DNA of 64,000 bases from NCBI RefSeq assembly GCF_003477525.1, contig NZ_QUDO01000005.1:62001-126000 (forward strand), in the 5' to 3' direction. How positions within the stretch are numbered: the stretch's first letter is position 1; every line of letters starts with the position of its first letter. Both the position numbers and the translations under genes were made by a program. This document shows positions 1-9,240 of this stretch, piece after piece. The DNA comes from Ruminococcus sp. AF41-9. Lineage in GTDB: Bacteria; Bacillota; Clostridia; Lachnospirales; Lachnospiraceae. The notes beneath the pieces were generated by a model. It made no database searches. It worked only from the letters and a program-made list of their open reading frames with translations, and was not told the origin of the DNA.

Positions 1-522
1 CATGGTTTCTCCGTCGTAATTGGAAATTCCTACATAGAGTGCTTTGCCGCTTCTGACGATCTGCGCCAGTGCTTCCATGGTTTCTTCCAGAGGAGTTTCC
101 GGGTCCATTCGATGATGATAAAAAATATCTACATAGTCCAGTCCCAGGCGTTTCAGACTCTGATCCAGACTGGCGATCAGATACTTACGGCTGCCCCAGT
201 TCCCGTAAGGTCCCGGCCACATATCATAGCCGGCCTTCGTACTGACGATCAGCTCATCTCTGTATGCATGAAGCTCATCCTTCAGAATCTTTCCAAAATT
301 CTCCTCTGCACTTCCCGGCTGTGGACCGTAGTTGTTTGCAAGGTCAAAATGAGTGATTCCATTGTCAAATGCTGTGAAGCACATCTGCTTCATATTCTCA
401 TAAACACCAGTATCTCCGAAATTATGCCACAGCCCCAGAGATACCTCCGGAAGCATCAGTCCGCTGGCTCCACATCTATGGTATTTCATTGTTTCATAAC
501 GTTTTTCTTCTGCCTGATACAC
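1..522 (-). CDS. aldo/keto reductase, YghZ/Gpr type (partial)
   Basis: This is the N-terminal 174 residues of an NADPH-dependent aldo/keto reductase; the rest lies beyond the window start. I chose a GTG start at 522 because AAGGGGG sits 8 bases upstream, whereas the later ATG (MKYHRCGASGL) has no such site. Visible family motifs are the Asp and Tyr of FDLANNYG, the Lys of VSTKAG, the His of DIFYHHR, and VGISNY. The pattern resembles the L-glyceraldehyde-3-phosphate reductase (YghZ) branch. It reads in the same direction as lacZ, 230 bp downstream of it. A TATAAT at 579-584 could give it its own promoter, though no good -35 is visible. The substrate cannot be told from sequence. Confidence 0.88.
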   Translation of the reverse strand, partial: MYQAEEKRYETMKYHRCGASGLMLPEVSLGLWHNFGDTGVYENMKQMCFTAFDNGITHFDLANNYGPQPGSAEENFGKILKDELHAYRDELIVSTKAGYDMWPGPYGNWGSRKYLIASLDQSLKRLGLDYVDIFYHHRMDPETPLEETMEALAQIVRSGKALYVGISNYDGETM

Positions 523-659
523 AAATAAATCCCCCTTATGTATGATATCGTTGTTTACTGTCCACTCCGTGTACGGTAATTATAACTGTTCTCTGTAATC
601 ATACATTCTGGAGGATTTATTTTCAATAAAAGTTCTTCATATTATTTTTTATTATGGTG

Positions 660-718
660 GACAATTTGGGAAATATTATAGCAATTCCAGAAAATAATGC
701 AAGCAATCCAGCCCCAGT
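660..718. repeat. half copy of a dispersed TTATAGCAATTCC repeat
   Basis: From 676 the sequence TTATAGCAATTCCAGAAAA, followed by ATGCAAGCAATCCAGCCCC, closely resembles sequence at 26491 and the left arm of the inverted repeat at 12095-12196. No second arm is present here. It lies between lacZ and the aldo/keto reductase gene. Confidence 0.5.
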
Positions 719-755
719 TTTTTACTGAAAACAGCTTTTCATTAATTACATTTTA

Positions 756-3700
756 TTATATTCCTTTAAAACTGAAGGAAAATTCCATCTTTCCATCTGC
801 GTTTAACAGATATTCCGGATGAGTGTATGCGCCCCAGCTGTCGTCGCCGCCGATTCCCATCTGGCCTTTGGCTACACGGATCACAGTGTAGTGGATCTGT
901 GGAAGTTCGTATGGGTGCATGGCGTTTTCCATCTCGTGTGGAGTATATGGAAGTGCTGAGAACATCATAGGTTCTTTATCCATCTCAAAGCGAATTCCTC
1001 TGCCCTTACGGTCTGTGATGGACGCCCATCGTACTTCCTCTTTTGCACCGCATTCCTGCGGAACCATGTATTTTGCCATGTTATCCTCAACCAGATTCTG
1101 GTAAATGCCAAGTTTTGCACCTTTTTTACGGTCCGCATAAGTTTCGGCTTCTCCCAGTCCATACCACTGCACATGGTCATAGTCTGCATTAAATTTAAAG
1201 ATCACACCAAATTCCGGCATATCACCGAGTTCTTTTACAGGATCATAAGTTAAAGTTGTTTTTACTTTTCCATCTCCGAATACCTCATAGGAAAGCTGGC
1301 ATTCACTTGCCGGTGTAGTCGGCATCAGATAAGTAAAGCTTACCTTTACGGAATGACCGGTTTCTTCCGTCTGGAGCTGAGTGGACGGACCATAGGCACC
1401 CTTTCTGTATTCTTTATGGCTTAAATACATGCTGGCGATCTTCCACTGTGCATAACGCATCTGCATAAGATTTCCACAGTCATTGTCTGTTGGTGCACGC
1501 CAGAAGTTTGGCTTCGGAATTGCTTCGATCATCTCTTTGCCCGCATATTTGTAGGAAACCAGACCTCCATTGAGGACAGAGAACATCACCTCGAAATGCT
1601 CGCCACGGACACCAATATTATGTGTGCTTCGGATGATCTGCGGCTTCTGTGCAAACACATCTGATACACATACATCTTTTTCCGCTGCAACTGCTGTTTC
1701 TGCTGATAAATCTGCTTTTTCAGGCAGCAGATCCTCTTTCACCTGATATACATACTGTCCAAATGCAATCTCATGACCTGCAGGTGTCCATACTTTCTCC
1801 TCTTTCAGATGGAAAGAAACAGTGACTGCATATTCCCCTGCCACTTCTGCTTTTCCAAATGGAAGTTTGTATTCTTTTTCGCTTAATGGTTCTACTGCTG
1901 TCTCCAGAATCTCTGTACGGATCACTTTTCCGTTCTTTGCAAGCGTTACCTTGCAGTCAAAAGTATCTGTATTTACAAACAAATTCTTATTAATTACTTT
2001 TACACTATCAGCAGTTACCTCTGCCGTAATATTCTGATAGTTGAATTTCACTTCCTGCATCTTCGGAGAGGCTTCACGGTCACCGCCATATGCGATTCCA
2101 TTCCCACTGAAGTTGTAGTCTGTCGGACGTTCCCCGAAATCACCGCCGTATGCCTGGAACTCTTTTCCATATCGGTCTTTCTTATAAATGGACTGATCAA
2201 TGTAATCCCAGATAAATCCCCCCTGATACTTCGGCTCTGTATCTGTCAGATCCGTGTATTTGTGCATGGCACCGCAGGAATTTCCCATCGCATGTGTGTA
2301 CTCACAGCAGATAAACGGCTTGCTGTCATCTTTTGCAAGGAACTCTTTAATTGCCTCCACTGACGGATACATCTGGCTTTCCATGTCACTGGTGTCATTG
2401 TAGCTGCGGTCATGGAAAAGTCCCTCATAATGTACCAGACGGGTCGGATCGTTCTTACGGAAAAACTGAGACATTTCATAAATATCTTTGCCGCCAAAAG
2501 ATTCATTTCCACAGGACCAGATCAGGATTGCCGGATGATTTTTGTCCCTCTGGTACATGGAGTTTGCACGGTCAAGCATCATATCCAGCCACTCTGGTTT
2601 ATTGTGCGGAACAACATATGTGTAATCTTTTGTCATCTCTGCCACATCCCAGGAACCATGGGATTCCAGGTTTGTCTCATCGATCATGTAGATACCATAT
2701 TCATCACAGAGCTGATAAATCAGAGAAGCATCCGGATAATGGCAGGTACGGATCGCATTAATATTATTCTGTTTCATAGTACGGAGATCCTTGCGCAGTT
2801 CTTCTTCTGAAACATGTCTTCCGCTGACAGAACTGAACTCATGACGGTTTACACCCTTGAACACAATACGTTTTCCGTTCAGGGTCATGATGCCGTTCTT
2901 CATCTCGAAACGGCGGAATCCTGCCTTCTGCGGAATCACTTCCTGAAGATTTCCGGCTTCGTCATAAAGTTCGATCGCAAAATCATAAAGCTGCGGATCT
3001 TCTGCACTCCATAATTCCGGATGATCAATTTTCCATGCAAAACTGTTTTCTGATTCTGCAAGAGATTTTTTCTCTTCCAGTACACATTCTCCATCTTTTT
3101 CAAGTCTGAAAACAATGCTTCCTTTTCCCCATGTTTTCACTTTCACTTCCAGATCTGCTACGTCCAGATTCTCCTCCGGGATGGCACGGATCTGAAGATC
3201 ATACGCATGAGTATCCGGTACAGTGTAGAGATATACATCTCTGTAAATTCCTGAGAAGCGGAAGAAATCCTGATCCTCACACCAACTGCTTGACGTCCAT
3301 TTGAATACCTGTGCTGCAAGCTTATTCTGGCCTTCTTTCACATAATCAGTCAGTTCAAATTCTGACGGTGTAAAAGAATCTTCACTGTAGCCGACAAACT
3401 TTCCGTTCATCCACAGTGCAAGTCCGCTCTCCGCTCCCTGGAAAGAAATAAACAGCCGTTTTCCCTTCATATGTTCCGGTACTGTAAAATATTTCACATA
3501 ACTTGCCACCGGATTAAAACGTTCCGGAATCTCACCCGGATTAATTTCCTCATGACCTTCCCACGGATACTGAACATTTGCATACTGAGGCGCATCATAT
3601 CCTTCCATCTGGATATGTGCCGGTACATGAATATCTTCCCAGTCATAACAGCAGTAATCCTCTTTCTCAAATCCCGGAATCGTACTTCTGTAATTACGGG

Positions 3701-3878
3701 CATAGTGAAATTTCCATAAGCCATTCAGACTCTGTCGGAAAGAAGTATCTCCGCCTTCCTGTACAGCAGCCTGCATTTCTTCTGCATTTTTATAATATAC
3801 ATGGTCTGAATGAGCTTCCATTCGGTTATCGCAGAAATACTGCGGATCTCTTACCAGTGAATAGTCAAATGTCTTCAT
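756..3878 (-). CDS. lacZ: beta-galactosidase, glycoside hydrolase family 2
   Basis: A 1040-residue LacZ-type enzyme that hydrolyses terminal beta-galactosides such as lactose; it is cytoplasmic, with no signal peptide. Its length is close to E. coli LacZ (about 1024). The N-terminal sugar-binding domain and Ig-like domain precede a TIM barrel. The acid/base Glu is in WSCGNES and the nucleophile Glu in ICCEYTHAMGNS. The C-terminal small-chain domain begins near PNFWRAPTDNDCG. The start at 3878 (MKTFDYSL) is preceded by GAGGAG with 7-base spacing; an ATG 15 bases earlier overlaps that site and is unlikely. An AraC regulator gene lies directly upstream on the same strand. All key motifs look intact. 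Confidence 0.96.
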   Translation of the reverse strand: MKTFDYSLVRDPQYFCDNRMEAHSDHVYYKNAEEMQAAVQEGGDTSFRQSLNGLWKFHYARNYRSTIPGFEKEDYCCYDWEDIHVPAHIQMEGYDAPQYANVQYPWEGHEEINPGEIPERFNPVASYVKYFTVPEHMKGKRLFISFQGAESGLALWMNGKFVGYSEDSFTPSEFELTDYVKEGQNKLAAQVFKWTSSSWCEDQDFFRFSGIYRDVYLYTVPDTHAYDLQIRAIPEENLDVADLEVKVKTWGKGSIVFRLEKDGECVLEEKKSLAESENSFAWKIDHPELWSAEDPQLYDFAIELYDEAGNLQEVIPQKAGFRRFEMKNGIMTLNGKRIVFKGVNRHEFSSVSGRHVSEEELRKDLRTMKQNNINAIRTCHYPDASLIYQLCDEYGIYMIDETNLESHGSWDVAEMTKDYTYVVPHNKPEWLDMMLDRANSMYQRDKNHPAILIWSCGNESFGGKDIYEMSQFFRKNDPTRLVHYEGLFHDRSYNDTSDMESQMYPSVEAIKEFLAKDDSKPFICCEYTHAMGNSCGAMHKYTDLTDTEPKYQGGFIWDYIDQSIYKKDRYGKEFQAYGGDFGERPTDYNFSGNGIAYGGDREASPKMQEVKFNYQNITAEVTADSVKVINKNLFVNTDTFDCKVTLAKNGKVIRTEILETAVEPLSEKEYKLPFGKAEVAGEYAVTVSFHLKEEKVWTPAGHEIAFGQYVYQVKEDLLPEKADLSAETAVAAEKDVCVSDVFAQKPQIIRSTHNIGVRGEHFEVMFSVLNGGLVSYKYAGKEMIEAIPKPNFWRAPTDNDCGNLMQMRYAQWKIASMYLSHKEYRKGAYGPSTQLQTEETGHSVKVSFTYLMPTTPASECQLSYEVFGDGKVKTTLTYDPVKELGDMPEFGVIFKFNADYDHVQWYGLGEAETYADRKKGAKLGIYQNLVEDNMAKYMVPQECGAKEEVRWASITDRKGRGIRFEMDKEPMMFSALPYTPHEMENAMHPYELPQIHYTVIRVAKGQMGIGGDDSWGAYTHPEYLLNADGKMEFSFSFKGI

Positions 3879-3933
3879 CCTGTTTCTCCTCATCGTTCAT
3901 GTTTTGTAGTTTTTGCTTCCCTTTGTAATCCCG

Positions 3934-4034
3934 ATTATAGCATTATCATTTTTCCTGTAGTTTGCATATTCAACTATATAATACTTATTTTCGACCTTTA
4001 TGCAAATCTATCCTACACTCAATTTTTGCATCTA
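3934..4034 (-). promoter_or_regulatory. probable lacZ promoter region with ATGCAAA elements
   Basis: A TATAAT -10 (3934-3939) lies about 55 bases before lacZ without a recognisable -35, as expected for an activator-dependent promoter. Three ATGCAAA motifs lie upstream near 3961, 4000 and 4026, in mixed orientation. They are candidate sites for the neighbouring AraC-family protein. This is inference from position and repetition only. Confidence 0.35.
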
Positions 4035-4060
4035 TGCCATCAGACCTGCCGATTTACTTA

Positions 4061-4993
4061 CTACCATCCTTCTTCTGTCCGAATATCAAATTTAAGAAGC
4101 TGCTGTTCATAATTCTCTCCCCGTTTTCTCCACTCGGCAGGTGACATCCCAACCATTTTCCGAAAATTTCTGTTAAACGTAGAATCCGCTGCAAATCCAC
4201 ATTCCGCTGCGATATCTGCAACGGACTTATCCGTTTTCTTCAGATATTCACATGCAGTCCGTATCCTTACCAGATTCACATACTCTGCCGGACTCATATG
4301 TACATATTTTGAAAAAAGCCTCCTGAAATGAGATTCGCTCAGATGACAGTTCTCCGATAACCGCGCAATCTTAATATTCTCCCGGTAATGATCAGAAATA
4401 TAATCCAGAGTATCCGAAATGATCCTCATACTCCTGCTCTGTTCCTCATAAATCATCTCCTGCTCCGGCGTTCCGTTCAGTCTGGCGATCTGCACCAGCA
4501 GAGACATCAGAAGTCCCGCTGCCTCCTGCAGATAAAACTCCTCCTCATTACGCATGATATCCATGATCTTACGAATGCACTCTGCCATAAACGGCTGCTC
4601 TTCTTCCTTCATAAACAATGCCCTGGAATTAATTCTGCGTATCATTTTCTCTGCCAGCATTGGTGTCTCGCAGTTTTTTCTCAGAAAACCCTCCACGTCA
4701 ATAAACAGATATTCCCATTTACAGACTGTATTCTCCCTGCTGTTCGTCGTATGAGGAAACTTCTCCGGAATCACAGAAAACTCCCGCCCTGAAAAAGACC
4801 TCTTCTCCTCATTCAGGGTAAGAATTCCCTCACCGTAATAACAGAAGCCAATTTCCATGAAATTATGAAAATGCAGATCATCCACTCCCGTTCCGTAATT
4901 CAATACCCAGCGTTCTCCAAGAAGCGGCAGGATTGGGCTTCCGGCTGGCATATAATAATAACGTAATTCTATTTTGGGTTTCTTTTTTTTCAT
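4061..4993 (-). CDS. AraC-family transcriptional regulator
   Basis: A 310-residue regulator. The N-terminal part (about residues 20-150) resembles the cupin-like AraC sugar-binding domain. The C-terminal part (about 205-300) is a double helix-turn-helix with the typical LSESHFRRLFSKY and ADIAAECGFAADSTFNRNFRK helices and MSPAEW ending. The start at 4993 has GGAG 9 bases upstream. It lies 182 bp upstream of lacZ on the same strand, so control of lacZ by a sugar signal is the simplest reading, but the ligand is unknown. Confidence 0.92.
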   Translation of the reverse strand: MKKKKPKIELRYYYMPAGSPILPLLGERWVLNYGTGVDDLHFHNFMEIGFCYYGEGILTLNEEKRSFSGREFSVIPEKFPHTTNSRENTVCKWEYLFIDVEGFLRKNCETPMLAEKMIRRINSRALFMKEEEQPFMAECIRKIMDIMRNEEEFYLQEAAGLLMSLLVQIARLNGTPEQEMIYEEQSRSMRIISDTLDYISDHYRENIKIARLSENCHLSESHFRRLFSKYVHMSPAEYVNLVRIRTACEYLKKTDKSVADIAAECGFAADSTFNRNFRKMVGMSPAEWRKRGENYEQQLLKFDIRTEEGW

Positions 4994-5116
4994 GATTATT
5001 TACTCCGATTATAATGCTACTATTCCTTTCCAATATTGCAAGCGGGGTACCCGTTTCCTTTTTTATTGTAACATAAAAAACAAAACTTCAATCTCTTTTC
5101 ACAGATTCAATATTCA

Positions 5117-5321
5117 GCACAGAAAAATAGTTTCTTTCATATGCATTTGCAGGATACTTAGATATTCTTAGCCGGCAAAAATCTGCGTTATGAGTAAAAT
5201 GACACACTGTCTGAGCCGTAGGCGAGTTTGTGTCATTTTACTCATGCTTTTAGCAGATTTTTGGCGGCTTAGAATATCTTAGTGTCCGAAACCGCATATG
5301 AAAGAAACTATTTTTCTGCGC
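5117..5321. repeat. 205-bp near-perfect palindrome (long hairpin)
   Basis: Left arm 5117-5206 and right arm 5229-5321 are imperfect reverse complements over about 90 bp, separated by a 22-base loop that itself contains GAGCCGTAGGCGAG. The inner arms include GAGTAAAATGACACA and TGTGTCATTTTACTC; the outer arms include AGAAAAATAGTTTCTTTCAT and its complement. No ORF fills it. It occupies most of the 387-bp gap between araC and the YerC gene and may be a dispersed intergenic or MITE-like element. Confidence 0.85.
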
Positions 5322-5334
5322 GTCCCTCCTGACA

Positions 5335-5363
5335 CAAAAAGGACAGGCAATTTTCACCTGTCC
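5335..5363 (-). terminator. rho-independent terminator of the YerC-like gene
   Basis: Stem GGACAGG (5341-5347) pairs with CCTGTCC (5357-5363). Read on the minus strand it is followed by TTTTT. It lies 18 bases past the stop of the gene at 5381-5686. Confidence 0.85.
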
Positions 5364-5380
5364 CTTTCATCATCTGTATC

Positions 5381-5686
5381 TTATTCGCTCTTAGCTTCCT
5401 TCTCTGCCATTCTGGAGAATACCATCTCATAACCATCGTTTCCATAATTTAATGAACGATTCACACGACTGATCGTTGCAGTGGAAGCTCCGGTCTTTTC
5501 TGAAATATCAAGGTATGTTCTTTTGTCCATCAGCATCTTGGCAACCTCAAAACGCTGTGATAAGGAAAGAAGTTCATTGATTGTGCATACATCCTCAAAG
5601 AAAGTATAGCATTCTTCTTTATCCTTCAGGCAAAGAATCGCTTCAAAAAGCTGATCCACAGCCTCTGTTCTGATCTTTTTACTCAT
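5381..5686 (-). CDS. yerC: YerC/YecD family TrpR-related protein
   Basis: A 101-residue all-helical protein of the TrpR-like YerC/YecD family. It contains a helix-turn-helix read as LDISEKTGASTATISRVNRSL (about residues 58-78), preceded by NELLSLSQRFEVAKML. The start is supported by AGGAG upstream. Family members are small DNA-binding proteins whose targets are mostly uncharacterised. It stands alone with its own terminator. Confidence 0.9.
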   Translation of the reverse strand: MSKKIRTEAVDQLFEAILCLKDKEECYTFFEDVCTINELLSLSQRFEVAKMLMDKRTYLDISEKTGASTATISRVNRSLNYGNDGYEMVFSRMAEKEAKSE

Positions 5687-5841
5687 TTTCCTGCTCCTTT
5701 AGAACTCTGTTCTTCAATTCTTCACTGGGCGAACATTTGTATTTAGAATGTCCGTATCATATTTCTAACAGTGATATTTTACCACGTTAAAACATGAGAA
5801 GCAAGCATTTGAGCAGAAAGAAATCATAAATTTTCAGGTTT

Positions 5842-7930
5842 TCACAGGAGAATCTCTCCAAGCGTTGAAAATACTACTTTTGCATCGATCGGTTTCGCGA
5901 TATAACCATTCATTCCGGCATCATATGCCTTCTTTTTATTCTCATCAAAAGCATTGGCAGTCATCGCCACGATCGGAACTGCGGACCGTGCGTTCTGTAT
6001 GCAGCGGATTCGTCTTGTCGCCTCATATCCATCCATATTCGGCATCTGAATATCCATCAGGATCACATCGTAATAGTCCTCCGGCATCTTTTTCAAAATA
6101 TCCAGACATTGCACTCCATCCCTCGCCCACTCTACTTTCAGACCATCTTCCTCCAGTATCGTAACAGCAATCTCCGCATTCAGTTCATTGTCCTCCGCAA
6201 GAAGTACCCGTTTTCCCTTCAGCAGCTCCAGCAGTCTGTCCTTTTCCTCCTGCTTCTGCTTTCCATCCGGCTGCTTTTTCTCAGACGGAGTAAGAGGCAG
6301 AAGAATCGTCGTCTTCGTTCCTTCTCCCAGCTTACTGCTGACCTCAATCTTTCCTCCCATCAGGTCAACCAAAGCCTTTACGATCGGAAGCCCAAGACCG
6401 GTTCCCACTACCTTGCTCTCCGTACTGGTACGCTCACGGGTAAACTCTTCAAAAATATGCGGAAGATACTCCTCGCTCATTCCAATCCCCGTATCCTCAA
6501 TCACAAATTTATAAACAATCTCCCCGTCTTTCAAAACGCCTGTCCTATCTTCCATCTGCATCCCGGATTCCTCTGAAATCCTTATCTCAATCCTTCCACC
6601 CTCCGGTGTATATTTCACAGAATTACTGATCACATTCAGAAGAATCTCCCTGACCTCGTCTTATCACAGTACACATATTCATGTTCCACATCCAGCTCAC
6701 AATTATAACTCAAATGCTTCTCTTCAACCGAAGGTTCAAAGACATCCTGCAAAGTATCCACCAGCGTTTTCAGGCATCCTGTCTCTGTTTTCAGGGTTGC
6801 CTTACCACTCTCAATCCGAGCCATCTCAAGTACATAATTGATCAGAGACAGCAGAAACGAGCTGGAATGTTGAATCTTACGGATATAATCAACCGCTCTC
6901 TGCCGGTCATCCAGATGCTTTTCCAGAAGATCCGAAAAACCTATGATCGCATTCATCGGTGTCCGGATATCATGACTCATATTGAAGAGAAAACGCGTTT
7001 TTGCTTCATTTGCCCTCCTCGCTTCCCTCGCAGAGCGTTCCAGTTCTTCTTCATGACGTACATCTTTATAACGCCTCATCTTATACTGCCAGTAACCGAC
7101 CGACATCAGCACAGCCACCGACACAGAGAGCACCGCTCCGAAAATCCCCTGAGCAACCGATATCCACCCATTCTCCGGCACAATCTCAAAATACCAGGTA
7201 TCATTCGGCACTGTGCAGACAACCTCCAGAGAATTCTTCAGGTCCAGCTTCTCACTCTCATCAATAACAATTTTCTCCCCTGTATACAGATCCTTTTCCA
7301 GATCTGGAAATCATATCCGGCCTCTTCCAGCTTGTTCAGCTCCACTTCCCTGAGAAAATTACCCCAGTTCATAACCAGAATGGAAAAACCCCAGAACTTC
7401 TTTTCCCCGTTCTCATCCGTCATATAGACCGGGTCAAAAAGAAGAGCTCCCATTTCTCCCTGTATCAGCTCATAAGGTCCTGCAATCGTATACTGGCCAC
7501 TCTCCATGGCAAGCCGCGCTTCCTTCTTTCGCGCCGGATTCTCCAGCATATCCAGCCCCATTGCAGCTTCATTTCCCTCCATCGGGTAAATCTGTGATAC
7601 CACACCATCCTCAGCCAGCTCCCCGGCCTCTATCACATCCTCATTCTCCTGCATCAGCTCAGCCAGACTGTCAAACCGTTTCTTATCCAGCGTATAACCC
7701 TTTTCCAGCATCCTCTTTACCATATCAGATTCCGCCAGATACTTACTCAACTGAGACTCCACCCGGCTCACCGTCGACTCCGCTGTATAAGATGCCTTCA
7801 GTTTCTCCCGCTTCACCTGATTCAGATTAATCTCCCAGGTCACTGCCAGTACAACAACAAGCGTGAGCAAAAACACACCCACTGTCTGCATCTGCATATA
7901 TTTTCTATTTATTTTTCTTTTCCTGTTCAT
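5842..7930 (-). CDS. hybrid sensor histidine kinase/response regulator, interrupted by two frameshifts
   Basis: Read across three frames this is one membrane histidine kinase of about 696 residues. The order is an N-terminal membrane segment (GVFLLTLVVVLAVTW), an extracellular CHASE-like sensor, a second membrane segment (ISVAQGIFGAVLSVSVAVLM), HisKA with phospho-His in FNMSHDIRTPMNAI, HATPase with EDTGIGMS and GTGLGLPIVK, and a C-terminal receiver with phospho-Asp in VILMDIQMPN and Lys in YIAKPID. Frame breaks lie at 7294-7297 (AAAA where AAAAA would restore QIWKKDLYTGEK) and 6654-6655 (GG where GGG would restore TRVREILLN). The start at 7930 is favoured by GGTGAGG; an alternative is 7969. 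It is either a recent pseudogene or a gene with sequencing errors. Confidence 0.85.
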
Positions 7931-7996
7931 CAAAAAAGCCCTCACCTTTTTGAGTTTTTTCTCAAACATTCCCCGTTACCGCAAATTTAATTTCTC

Positions 7997-8719
7997 CTAA
8001 AACTTACGATTCACATATTTCCTTATCGCATCCACAGACCGGTTCAGCACCAGCTCCTCCGGAAAATCCAGCTTTGTCAGCAGCTCTCTCGCCAGATCAA
8101 ACTCTCCGATCAGCAGGTCAAAATGCGCATCACTGTCCATCACAACCGGAACCTGATATTTCTTACACAGATTCAGCATCACTGTGTCATTCTCCACCGC
8201 ATTCTCACGGGTACACTCCGGCTCCATAGAATGATTGTTCAACTCAAGAACCTTCCCGTATTCCTTCGCCCCCTGAACCAGAGCCTCATAATCAATCTCA
8301 TATCTTCCATCATCCGGATGCCCGATAATATTCACATAAGGATTCTTCATCGCATTCAGATAAGCCTCCGTATTCTCATTTCTGGATGCAGGCTTCATAC
8401 AAGGAGTATGCAGACTCGCGATCACCACATCCATACCGGAAAGCGTCTGCTGCCCCAGATCCACAGTTCCCTGCGCATCCAGAATATTCACCTCAGAACC
8501 CAGCAGAAGCTGAATCCCGTACATCTCCCTCGGCACAACCTTAAGATTGTGAAAATAAAACTTATGGCAGGTTCCCGGCATACTCGGTGCATGTTCCGTA
8601 ATCCCCAGAAGCTCCAGCCCCTTATCCGCTGCCGCCTTCGCCATCTCCCTCAGAGAGCAATATGCATGACCACTGGCAACTGTATGTGTATGTAAATCCA
8701 ATACTGAACTGTATTTCAT
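7997..8719 (-). CDS. PHP-domain phosphatase/phosphoesterase, YcdX type
   Basis: A 240-residue PHP-superfamily metal-dependent hydrolase. Metal ligands appear in LDLHTHT near the N-terminus, in ITEHAP, in GHPDDGR and in MDSDAHF. This spacing matches the YcdX/YtaT group of trinuclear-metal phosphatases. The start at 8719 (MKYSSVLD) has GAGGAG 9 bases upstream; an upstream ATG at 8803 lacks support and adds no domain. The substrate is unknown. Confidence 0.9.
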   Translation of the reverse strand: MKYSSVLDLHTHTVASGHAYCSLREMAKAAADKGLELLGITEHAPSMPGTCHKFYFHNLKVVPREMYGIQLLLGSEVNILDAQGTVDLGQQTLSGMDVVIASLHTPCMKPASRNENTEAYLNAMKNPYVNIIGHPDDGRYEIDYEALVQGAKEYGKVLELNNHSMEPECTRENAVENDTVMLNLCKKYQVPVVMDSDAHFDLLIGEFDLARELLTKLDFPEELVLNRSVDAIRKYVNRKF

Positions 8720-8800
8720 AACTAAATTCTCCTCATTTCGTAAAAATCTTTCCCTCCCATTATACTTCCATCCCCCGCCATTCCACAACCCCATTTTACG

Positions 8801-8835
8801 CAAAAAACAGAGCCTGCATTTTCAGCAAGCCCTGT
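8801..8835 (-). terminator. terminator of the gguB-like gene
   Basis: Hairpin between ACAGAGCCTGC (from 8807) and its imperfect complement GCAAGCCCTGT (to 8835), followed on the minus strand by TTTTTT. It lies 34 bases past the permease stop at 8869. Confidence 0.85.
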
Positions 8836-8868
8836 AAAAATTTTTGTTTCAAGGAGGAATACAAATTT

Positions 8869-9067
8869 TTATTTTACGATAAATGATTTTCTCTTACTTA
8901 CAACATCAAAGATAACCGCTGCCAGCAAAACAAGACCCTTAACAACCTTCTGAATATTCTGGTCAATACCCATGATACTCATACCTAAGTTCAGGACACC
9001 CATTAAAAGAGCACCAATAATAACTCCCGGAACCGTACCGGTTCCACCATAAGCAGAAGCACCACCA
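8869..9067 (-). pseudogene. C-terminal fragment of a GguB/MglC-like sugar permease
   Basis: This holds the last 65 or so residues of an ABC sugar permease (GGASAYGGTGTVPGV, then NQNIQKVVKGLVLLAAVIFDVVSK). Removing the IS at 9068-10923 joins it in frame to the upstream piece and gives DAIGSCFIGGASAYGGTG, which matches the family. The fragment has no start of its own. Confidence 0.88.
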
Positions 9068-9240
9068 GTCAACTACCCATCACCTAAAGGTAATGGGCTT
9101 GTAACTGCCCAGTCGTAGTAACAGCTTACGCCTCCGACCTTTTATCCCCAATAAGCATTGCTGCCTAAAGTGGCGTTACATCATTGGGTGGTTGACAGCA
9201 CCCTTTGTAGCAGAGTTTACTCTGCTACAACTGTATTAGG
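9068..9240 (-). ncRNA. probable TnpB guide RNA (omega/reRNA) scaffold
   Basis: In IS605 elements the right end downstream of tnpB is transcribed as a guide RNA whose 3' extension is the flanking DNA. This region shows the expected folds: a stem GTAGCAGAG / CTCTGCTAC overlapping the tnpB stop codon (9208-9229) and the right-end palindrome at 9076-9097. The guide would be host sequence 9048-9067 read leftward, starting TGGTGGTGCTTC. Limits are inferred by analogy. Confidence 0.65.

Noticed and set aside
9072..9073. IS boundary giving SCLTGG in the restored permease
   Set aside because: This placement also restores the frame, but the family sequence is SCFIGG. Placing the ends at TTCAT and TTGAC gives that and matches IS605 cleavage sites.
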